The notes below the pieces were generated by a model. The model saw nothing but the letters and a program-made list of their open reading frames with translations, was not told the origin of the DNA and made no database searches. Positions 14,401-23,700 of a DNA stretch of 64,000 nt are shown here, piece by piece. Numbering within the stretch: position 1 is the stretch's first letter; each line of letters begins with the position of its first letter. The stretch is taken from NCBI RefSeq assembly GCF_000003815.2, contig NC_049992.1, positions 11,484,753 to 11,548,752 on the forward strand, written 5' to 3'. The position numbers and the translations under genes were made by a program. This stretch comes from Branchiostoma floridae. Taxonomy: Eukaryota > Chordata > Leptocardii > Amphioxiformes > Branchiostomatidae.

Positions 14401-14987
14401 TTGTTGACATCAATCTTATATCTCTTATAACTATGCTATCAATTGGAACCATTTAACTGAAAACCGCATCATTTTGTCTTGACTTTTACACACCAAAGAC
14501 GACAGGCTAAATGTGAAAATATATTTGGAAATCTAAGAGCTCATGCAGCAGCATTTACATTCTACTTCCCTGATCGTTTTCAATCTTCCAGCCACTTTAA
14601 AATCATGATCCTGGGAGCCCTTCCAAGAACAACAAAGTTTGTAATAGAAGAGCAAAATTTTGTGCTAGAATTATGCACACTTTGGGTGTGTCTGAACACA
14701 ACAACCCTTCTAGCATTAGTCCCAATTAGATCCTGGCTTTGAAATATGCCATTTACCATTTGTCTATCCACAGGAGGCTGAAAATATTCTTAGAAAGCAG
14801 TTCCAAACTTTGTAAAACATTCCCTGTTTTTTTACCCATGAACAGAAAACAACCCTGATGATTTATTGAAAATAGTCATTGTAGCAAAAGGTAAAACCTT
14901 ACCTTGTCTCCCTTCAGCCAAAGGTGACTCCAGCAAGCATACCACAGAGAAGACCACCACAGCCTTGAAGAAACTATGCCAAACCAT
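594..14987 (-). CDS. Adhesion GPCR-like receptor, 5' 25 exons; IgGFc-binding/FN3/TSP1/HormR/GAIN ectodomain (3' end outside window)
   Basis: Very large modular surface receptor read on the minus strand. Exons (high to low): 14987-14903, 14307-14147, 13854-13662, 13390-13176, 12787-12652, 11924-11752, 11420-11270, 10906-10741, 10308-10185, 9403-9254, 8868-8754, 8294-8022, 7627-7310, 6838-6572, 6245-6060, 5570-5400, 4876-4712, 4191-4021, 3698-3519, 2965-2768, 2417-2325, 1993-1899, 1586-1395, 1043-975, 714 to about 594 or 608. All junctions are AG/GT and keep frame through about 1385 codons. Order: signal peptide (1-27), IgGFc-binding N-terminal domain (about 30-425), DGLDNDCDG segment (about 427-468), FN3 x4 (about 470-842), TSP1 x6 (843-1199), HormR (about 1200-1262), start of GAIN (1263 on). 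HormR followed by GAIN is the adhesion-GPCR signature; the GPS and 7TM are expected left of base 1. The start ATG precedes a clear hydrophobic signal sequence. The last exon's donor is uncertain. Confidence 0.82.
2768..6245 (-). other. Six thrombospondin type 1 repeats, one per exon
   Basis: Exons 6245-6060, 5570-5400, 4876-4712, 4191-4021, 3698-3519 and 2965-2768 each encode one TSP1 repeat with WxxW (for example WSEWSEWGQC, WGAWMEWSRC) and six cysteines. All are bounded by phase-1 introns, so each could be shuffled or skipped without loss of frame. The WxxW motifs are potential C-mannosylation sites. CSQSCG, CSVSCG and CPATCG fit the C-x-x-S/T-C-G O-fucosylation pattern, while CTLECG and CTRRCG do not. 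In BAI-type adhesion GPCRs, TSP1 arrays also precede the HormR and GAIN domains. Confidence 0.92.
6572..9403 (-). other. Four fibronectin type III domains (five exons)
   Basis: Exons 9403-9254 plus 8868-8754 make the first FN3 (LDFSWRG near the start; PGRKYEFKVIAVD near the end). Exons 8294-8022, 7627-7310 and 6838-6572 each hold one whole FN3, with the conserved Trp (ISLDWNPP, IELAWDRP) and Tyr corner (MTEYQFTV, AGANYVMYV, EHEYEIAVSVY). The three whole-domain exons are bounded by phase-1 introns on both sides. The 7627-7310 domain lacks the usual early Trp and is the most divergent. Confidence 0.85.
9545..10085. repeat. About 41-bp degenerate minisatellite
   Basis: Around twelve imperfect copies of a unit containing CCTGTCCTTGGTGCTGAACA and an ATTCACACCATG part. 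Copies start near 9638, 9680, 9721, 9785, 9825, 9867, 9914, 9951, 9991, 10032 and 10073, mostly 38-47 bp apart. The array lies in the intron between the metal-binding-like exon and the first FN3 exon of the large receptor gene. A related but weaker motif occurs near 55.1-55.4 kb. Confidence 0.85.
10185..10308 (-). other. Exon for acidic DGLDNDCDG metal-binding-like segment
   Basis: This single exon links the IgGFc-binding region to the first FN3 domain. It encodes NPCVVSADDGLHADGLDN followed by DCDGLVDEGGPED. The spacing of Asp, Asn and Gly in DGLDNDCDGLVDE resembles short calcium- or metal-binding repeats of the MopE/thrombospondin-like type seen in many secreted proteins. Metal binding is an inference; the motif is seen directly. 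Confidence 0.6.
11270..14987 (-). other. Exons for signal peptide and IgGFc-binding-protein N-terminal domain
   Basis: Seven exons. Exon 1 encodes MVWHSFFKAVVVFSVVCLLE, a typical signal peptide. The next exons carry features of the IgGFc-binding protein N-terminal domain family (recalled as PF17517, found at the N-terminus of FCGBP and in many invertebrate and bacterial surface proteins): GTEFLLAFPAG in exon 2, repeated beta-strand units such as ATSYLDTTVQIFG, EYYVASYQ in exon 3, VVMIGVHD in exon 4 and PIAVLSG in exon 5, then a stretch like YPVLVAQYTNGG in exon 6. The domain finishes in exon 8 with FGVVQYGTAGGESYSYPGG. The role in this receptor is unknown; ligand binding is an inference from its N-terminal position. 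Confidence 0.72.
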
Positions 14988-15060
14988 CTTTCCACAAGTT
15001 GTCCCCCTAACTCCCCCCCTGGACATTGGTAACTCTCCCTGCTCACTTATCACTCTGTAA

Positions 15061-17792
15061 AGTTTCCTTTCACAACGGAAGAAACGGTTTGCTCAAAAGA
15101 TGGACATTTTTTTCCAAGGAAATGTGGCTGGCTCGTTTCTTCGTCCGTGGCGCACCTTGATAAAGTCTTGCATGTGATGGAATTTCAGTGACGTTTCTAG
15201 CAACTCATTATGCACCTACCAATGCAAAACTACATGGCACTCTATGCACCACCAAAATAAACTTCAAACTCAAAACACAAACTAACAATAGCAGTTTGGT
15301 TTTTCCTTGAACAGAGGGTGAATATTAAACTCCAAAACAGGACACTATCAACTGAAAGTTTTTGATGTTTGATGTTGAAGAATTTTTGTAAGACCCTCTT
15401 GCCTGACTAGATAGGTGCCAGCAGAGTATATCTTGTTGCCATGGTAATTTTAAGGATGGATGAACAAACAGGATCTTTGCGCCCATCTCATTAATATTTC
15501 ATGTCCTTGCTATTGTCCCAATTCCCATTAGTCTGATTAGAGACCTTGTTGCTGATCAGAGATACTCAGGACTTTTGTCGTTATCTTTGCCAGTCTGAAC
15601 CATAATGTTGTCTTTGCTGTTGTTAACATTCCAAAATACACCAAAAATTCTCACTATGCTTTAAAAAAAAAAATTTCTATAAGTGAAGTTTTCTTTTCTT
15701 CTGCACAAAAATTGATAGTATCTCAAAAATTTGTCCAGAGAGAAAGTGATCATAAGACTAGTTGTTATGATGAATAATTAATACATTCATCATGGCAAGG
15801 TATTAAACATTAAAGCCACAGACACAAAGGATGCTTTTGTACATGATGCTCACTTGGAAGGTGGGTGAGAAAAGTGGAATGATTAAAAGGAAGATGTTTT
15901 GTGGTATGAAAGTAGTCTGGGACAGGCTTTTAACTTAAGGGCTGCCAAAATTAAGTAGGGCAGAAAAGGGGCCAATGACACCCTGCAAATATGTAAAGAA
16001 TATGTGTTTCATCAGTCAGTACCACTATAGACAATGCTAATCCTTGCATCCATTAGAGATATGAGGCACAGCCACAAAATCATCTTGAAGTTCTGTAGTA
16101 CACACTAAATGTTTGGTTTGAGGCTAGACAGACAGGATAATGATATATTTTTATCCTGCCCTGAGTGTGACGACAGTTTGTAATTTTATATGACATTGTG
16201 CTATTTACCATTGTCCTTACAGGTTTCTGTTCGTGAGCCAACCTTGGGTGATTGTCATGAGGACAAAGGTTGCTATGTATGATGTTACAGACAGAACGTT
16301 AAGGATAAGAGATGATAGCATTTGATATTGATAGAGAGGAAACTGTTGGAAATGTACACATGTACATGTACATGTACCATGGCAAGATAGGAGGTCAAGA
16401 AAAATCAAGATAGCTGAAGCCTGAAAGGATTAGAGGAAAAGGTTACACAGAAAATATCAAGACTTATTCTATTCCCTTTGACATTGAACAATTACATGTA
16501 TTTAGACTGCATTGAAATTTGAAGAAGATATTTTCAGCAATTTTATTTGCCTCTTTCTTGATGTATTTCTTTCATTTAGTTAATTCAAGATCCTTTCCAC
16601 ACTTCATGGTTCATAACCACAGCAAATGCTAATAAAAAAGAAATGTCCAAACTTGTACAGAAACCTCTGTGATATTAAGATTTCTTATACTCTATGGTTT
16701 CTTTCAGTGCTAACTTATAAGATGTACATTTTAGTTCATTTGAGATTGCACATGGAGCTTTATTATGAATGTACAATGCAATGACCTCTATACACTTGTG
16801 ATTTTGAACTATTTTGATCAAGATGTTGCTATACACAAAAATAATTTGAAGGCTTTTCAATTCATAGAATGAAGCCCTCTAGCATTTGCAATTATCTCTA
16901 TTGCAGCTTTCAATAAAAAAATACAATATCAACTTTAATTTGGATTGATTATCTTAGTCAAATGTATAAGAACATAGGCCATAACAAAATAATAAACTAA
17001 ATCTAAAGAATTGGACACAGTACAGATAAATAGCTTTCATCTTTTTTTATAGCCTGGCATTCAGTCTACTTGTTTGATGACTTTTGAATTGTGTGATTTT
17101 TATCATCAAGTTTTGTCTGTTAGACACTAAAAGATATACATGTATGGATATCAACTCTGATAGTTGATTCCTTGATTCCTGTGCATGGTCTTTTGGCACT
17201 GTTTGACTGCTTGAATGTGTTATTGCAACATGGCATTAAGAAGCATTTGTAAAAAAAAATTTGCTAGTTGTATGAAACGCAATAATTGCACTTATGGTAA
17301 TTTGAATAAATATCATACAAATGTACATTTGATTCCAATTCATATATTAGTGTTGCTCATATTGCTATTATGTAGTAATATACAATAGATCTGGGGTGCA
17401 GTAGAATGATGTAACTTTTGTGCTCAATTGGCAGTGGCAAGACCCGGCAAGGAAGACAACTGAAGAATGTTGTTGATGTGTCTTGACTTACACTTGACTT
17501 TCACTGCAGAAGCAGCTACTCCCTTCTAGCAAAGAGGCTAGAAGTCACTTCTGAAACATAAATGTCAAACATCATTCTGATGTTTCCACTTCACTGTGTC
17601 ACTGACAAAAAACAACGGATGTTGTTTGAAATGTCTGACCGTTTCCAAAATCACATTGAGTAACTGCTTTTTGATTCTGATTATTTTTCAAAATGACAAA
17701 GCTATAATAAAGTGAAAACTGAGTGGAATCTTTAAACAAAAATGTGAGAAGGCACAAAGAACAGGTTAGTCTGTTCTCCATATGCATTCAAG
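15061..17792. other. Intergenic region, no gene seen
   Basis: AT-rich sequence between the first coding exon of the large receptor gene (its 5' flank) and the last exon of the pore-like membrane protein gene (its 3' flank). I see no coding exon, RNA gene or clear transposon. A short TACATG run lies near 16355-16380. The promoter of the receptor gene and the 3'UTR of the other gene should be here, but neither can be placed from sequence alone. Confidence 0.6.
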
Positions 17793-20700
17793 TTAGCTAG
17801 CCAAGTTGCTGAACATTAAAAAATTTACAAATACATTGTAATTAAGTTTACCATGTGCATATGAAGTGGCAAGACTACGTCGCCCAGCCCTCTCCAGTTC
17901 CCCAGTCAGTGCCACTGAGTCCACCTGCAGATCCATGATGACAGGACCAGGGCCGCTGGGCACGCCGGATGCCATGGTGAAGATGGATGCAAAGTACACA
18001 AAGCTGAGCAGCATCTGGGAGGAGAGACAAGAAAACAACTTTGAAAAAACAAATTAATGCAGCTTTTCTATTTCCATGGATAGTTACAACAGGTTGATAC
18101 GTTACTGATGAATAAGAATAAAAGACACACTCTGTCTCTTTTTCATAACCCTTGCATGCTTTATTGCTATCGATGTTTCAGTAGCCGTCTGTCACCTTAA
18201 TTCAATTCTCAGTGGTTCACATGGTACTGCAGTTATAGGTGTCACTGCTTACAAAATGCAGTCACAAAAAAATTATTTAAAATCATTATCAAACATAAAG
18301 TACTTACAATTTTTCTGAGGAAGGCGACAGACAGTCAACAAAACATTGGTGGTAATAAATAAAGCAAGGGTTGTGCTAAAAGGCTTCTTATTTATCTTTT
18401 CTAGTTGCTAGGATTTTAGACTTCTAAATATTCTGTGATTTTCATTCAGTAACCATGTCAGCTCGATTTGCTACATTTGATTTAAATTTGTTTACTGACC
18501 TGAACACAGACCACCAGGTAGTTGTACCACTCAGTTGGAACAATGTCACTTGCACCTGTAAAAAAACAATTACAGAATGTATTGACAGGTAATGTGGGTC
18601 CTGATATTCCCAAATAAATCCTTGTGCAGGAAAATCTACATCACTTTTTGTCATTAAACCAGATTTTCACTTGCCATTAGAAGTACAAGTACCTGGACTG
18701 TGATAGTAAATTCATTCTGGGAGTGGAAATTTAAACAAATCAAGCAGACCTACCACAGAGAGTGCCTGTGGACATGGAGAAGAAGACCATCTTGATGAAC
18801 AGGACCACCACCAGTTCTGGTGTCTTAGCATCATCATCATGTACAGCTCTCCAACTCTTGGGCTGAATCAAAACAAAAATACTTTTCAGTACATTAATCT
18901 CCAATCCTGTCTTTAACTCAATCTTTCAGCAACTTTTCATCTACAGAATAGACAACAACCTAGCAGTGATGTTAACTATTAAACAGATCTTTTTTTTGTC
19001 TTCTACGGAGTGTCTTATTCTGTCTTTCTGAAAGCATACGGTGACACTCACCAGTTCTGATACCGTTCTAAAAGTCAACTTTACAGAAGCCACAGGTACA
19101 GCATGCAGCACAATAATGTGCTAACACATTAGCTATGAAGTACAAGTACAGGCATCTAGTGCTAAAGCTTCTCATATTCCATAGCCAGGGTTGGTGCCAC
19201 TGCTGTTATTATCAAATGTCTAAAAACAAGAAGTGAACCGCAGTAACTTTTGTTTTACTTTAAATTTAATCCTTATCATCAATAATCAACAAACATGTGA
19301 GCTCATGTTGCCAAAATTGTACGTAAATTTTACAGTTTTGAACTTCCTTCACTTGTTGAGTGCCATGTCCCGAGCTAGGTTCCGGTAAGCGATTTGCAGA
19401 GAATCGAACGGGGTGAGACTGTTCACGCAGTGAAGGAAATCGCGCGGGTTCGATTCTCTTCACTTGGATGCGGAGCGCGCACGGCGATGGTGAGCCTATA
19501 CTATCGTGCGAGACTATTCCCCTGGTGATGAAACGCGCACGAGCGCGATTCTCATCACTTTAAGGCGGAGCGCGCACGGCGATCGTGAGCCAATACTACC
19601 GGCCTACTAGACAACTTAAACGTTCGAATACTAGTATCTTCACTTCAAGGCGTCGCGCGAACGCCCGTCATTTTGAAAGACGTTGGGTACGGGTGCTGAC
19701 ACATTTTTGACAGCGATACTTGTCGATAACGTATAGTAAGACTCACTCTGAATTCTCATTTCTGAGTTGGAATTTAACCCTTCGCCGAGAATGTAGTAAC
19801 GTTACTAATCACGTAAGTCGGCAACAAAACAGAGACAAATAGTTCACGTAAAACCAACATTGTTTGTTTTTTTCCTACTAAAACCTTCTACATAACCGCC
19901 TTACATACCACTGCAAATTCATAACGTTACATGAAATATATACAAATACATCATACCTATCCTGTGTATTCAGTTTCTAACTACATAGTAGAACTAGAAG
20001 TTATGTTAGTTAAGCCAACAGAACTTGAACAGATACGCAGAGATTAAAATCTCAGAGTATGGCTGCGTCGGTCCACTGCCCGACGACCAGGAACGTCCGA
20101 TGGCGACGCTCCGACCCAGGAACAGGAACTTCATGCCGAGTTGCACCCTTGAAATCCCTTGACGACCAGCCAGCGGATAAAACCCAAATTCCTATCTACC
20201 GATATACTACTACCGATGTAGCTATACAGCTAGCGATGATTAACTAAGGGATATCAACTTATCTAGAAATAGTAACTGAAAGTAGCCGGTAAAAATTGGA
20301 AAGGTCTATTATTATAGCGGATAAACGTCTCACATGGGTGTCTGGTTAAGTTTATTGAAGGAAACAAAGTGACAATTTAAATATTTCATACGGTTGTTAA
20401 ATGTTGCTCCATATTCAAGGAAGCTGGTCAAATTACTTATATTTTGTAAAAAGTTTATTTGATATATCTTGATACGCTTCTCCCCTGCTATTATAATTAG
20501 AACGTCCCCTAAATCGTGGGAATCCCCAGTACAGAAGTTCGCTACATGGAAGTTGTACTGGGTGGCGGTCCTTTGATCGAGTATCATATGTGCCGCGCCG
20601 ACGTCAATCAATTTTGAAAGCACAACTGCGTGTCATGCAATGCATGACGGTATAGCATCAGTTGTCGGTAGAAATAAATATTTGTATGCCTTGTAGTAAA

Positions 20701-23700
20701 TGCACCAAACATTAGTGTCTTCTCCCTTTAAACTGGTGCATGGGTAATGTTTTGTAAGAAAAGTGGTGAGAATGGGTATCAGTCTAAAATATACACTTTG
20801 AAGGGATAGTCGATATCGACGGCGTGGGACGGACAGGATGCCCACGAAAGTGCGTGCGTCGCCCGTCTGAAAAAGGGCATTAATGAATCACATGTACCGG
20901 TATCATTTCTATATGTTCTTTACTGCGCTGTATATAAACGAGACTGATATAATTATGTGTAATCACTTGGAAAAGTAAATAATACACACGTACATGTGCA
21001 TCGTCTGAATGAAAATGTAACAGGAAATCGCATGTGGGAGAAACGTCCACAAAGACGGGAAAAGACATGATAGATAGGAAATGATGATAGGAAATATATG
21101 TCAGGAAACTTCTAGAAAATGTTTCCAGGGTACTTATTATTAGCATTGGGTACTTTGATAGACTTTGAGACTTTAAATGTACTTAGCTTTAATATGCACT
21201 ACCACTAAGGAAGATATTTATACAAAGACGAAATAGATTAGAATGAAAGTTTCCGTAACAAAATGACCGGACCCGTTCACAAATCGGCTACGTATGAAAT
21301 TTCAAACGTAACAGCAGTCGTTGGGATTGTCATGCCTTATAGGACTACACAGCTAGCCGACTCGGCGGTGCGTTAAGGTCAAGGCCACCGTGCCCCCGCT
21401 CACAGCGCACCGAGACGCCGGCGCTATAAAATACCTGCAAAGAAAAAAGTTGAAGTTTTAAGTCATGAATCGACTAGAGCTTCCAGATCAATAAAATTGC
21501 GACTCAGTAAACTTCATACGTCGGTAGGTATGGCCAAGGAGGTTATATAAGCATAACCTACTTGGTATGGCATTTTCGCCTGAGCGACAGTCAGGCAACT
21601 TTTAACAGGGAATATCCATATCCACAGCTGAAGATTTCACATTAAAAACACGATTTCCTGCGAAGTTTCCTGCCACGCCTGGTGCATGATGGTATAGCTT
21701 GGGTGGGAAAAGCCGCCATTTTTCTTGTTTTGTTAACGCTACGTCGCAGCGTAAGTGAGCAAACCCGCTGTTGTGTTACTGGAATATGGGCAATGTTTGG
21801 CGAGGAATATAATTATGCGTATCTATAGATAATATACACCCATGAAAGAACATTGGACACTTTCATTTTATTTTTCAATTCGACTTTTATGTCCACGAAC
21901 CAGACCGGAAGAGTCACTCAAAAACTAGTATACGATCTCAGAGTCAAAATACGTATATAGGTAAGCTTCGAGTATTTCAAATATACAGAAACAGAGCATC
22001 TTCATGAAGACCAAGAAGCTTTAATAGTAACGTAATATGGTTCATAATGTCTTTTAGTTTTTAGGATTGTCATGCTTTGACTACAGCGAAACGACTCGGG
22101 TGGACTGACGGCCGGGGCCGACATAGCCTGGATTCCATACCCCAACCTCAAGATATATCTTTCGTGTTGGGGTCTGGCAACATGGCTGTAGAAAGGTTCT
22201 CGAAGGCCCGTTGATCAGTGGGAGGAGAACCTAGGATTGATGACCACTCTCACCACAGGTAGCCAGCTACAACACACCACAGTTGGTCAGCAGGCTATCA
22301 CAGTAGCGAATCAGCTACGTTATGGATTCAAAAAGGACAGTTGGGGGTCTTTAACCAATCATGGCAGGGGTGTAATTACCTCCTGCTGATCCTGTGTTGT
22401 TCTATTGGTGGGGTTTTTTGCCCACTATAAGGTGCAAAATTGAGAAGACTTCCTATCCCATCCGGCCAGACCCCTGCACGATAGATACTTGAGATCGGGC
22501 TGGGGTTTGGTAACCAGGCTAGGGCCGACAAGGTCACTGTGAGCGGCTCCGCTCAGTGAGCGCACCCAAGTTCGCCGACGCTATGAAAATATTTGCCTAG
22601 CAAAGTGAAAATTATAGTCATGAGATCGACTAGAGCTCCAAGGTCGTTAAAAGTGTTCTACGAGCCCAATCTACACAAATGATGTACTGAGTATATGTGG
22701 TGCCTAAACTAGGGGATGTGCCGAGTTGTCCTGATACCGCCGTGCGCGCTCCGCCTTCAAGTGATGAGAATCGCGCTCGTGCGCGTTTCATCACCCGGGG
22801 AATCGTTTCGCACTGTAGTACAGGCTCACTGCCATCGCCGTGCGCGCTCCGCATCCAAGTGAAGAGAATCGAACCCGCGCGATTTCCTTCACTCCGTGAA
22901 CAGTCTCACCCCGTTCGATTCTCTGCAAATCGCTTACCTGTTCTTACCTGATGTCCCACCTCTAGTCTGTAGGTGCATGTGTACAGCCCAGCAAACAGCA
23001 GCACAGTGGACAGGTAGGACTGGCCCAGGAACGAGGCACTGGCTTTGTGTTCATACAGCTGCTGAGTCAGCTTCACTGTGGAAAATTACATAAACTTCCA
23101 GTCTCCATCATTACAATCCTGAAATGTACATGCATATCTTAGATACGCCAAAAATATCTTCATTTACACCTAATGAACATATGAATACGAGTATATTTGA
23201 ATGGGACTTTCTATGACTGGCCCAGGTAGGAGGCACTGGCTCTGTGTTCACTTTTCACTGGCTGATGCTCCAACCCAATAACCTGGCAACATGACTGCCA
23301 AAGGATTCAACTCAATTCACTTATATAACAATGCTGCATAGCACATAGCGTGTATGTTTTAACGTTTTGACTATGATTGTTTAGCAAACTTATTGTACAT
23401 ATTGTACCCAATTCAGGGAGGCTTGTATAGCTCCCCCTGCCTATGTACTTTTGAGGAATGATAATAAATGTTTCTACTTACAATGCCAATGAAAAACCTC
23501 TATCATCTACATGTACAAATGTATATTCACCAATGTGACCTACCTGATGTGTAGATCACAAGGACCAGGTTCACCAACTGGAAGGTGATCATTATAACTA
23601 TTCCCTGCAAAAAAATTAAGTTATTGACACAGATTAATAATACAAACATCCAACACCATAGTCAGTGACATACCATTTGTAATCTTCCTGATACAGCAAT

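Larger units (their letters stand above)
19385..22938. mobile_element. 3.55-kb element with about 200-bp terminal inverted repeats
   Basis: The GC-rich segment at 19385-19580 (GGTAAGCGATTTGCAGAGAA inward) is repeated in reverse complement at about 22737-22938. Both arms contain GCGCGCACGGCGAT-like sequence and two internal repeats ending in TCTTCACTT or CTCATCACTT. The space between them differs from the surrounding AT-rich intron and holds two direct repeats and a nested MITE, but no transposase I can recognise. It fits a non-autonomous long-TIR element in intron 5 of the pore-like gene. Its right end lies only 9 bp from the exon 5 splice donor. No clear target duplication was found. Confidence 0.5.

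Noticed and set aside
22697-22951. 84-aa frame containing KRIEPARFPSLREQ, shared with a frame at 19266-19463
   Set aside because: The shared peptide arises because both frames cross the inverted arms of the long-TIR element; not a conserved gene.
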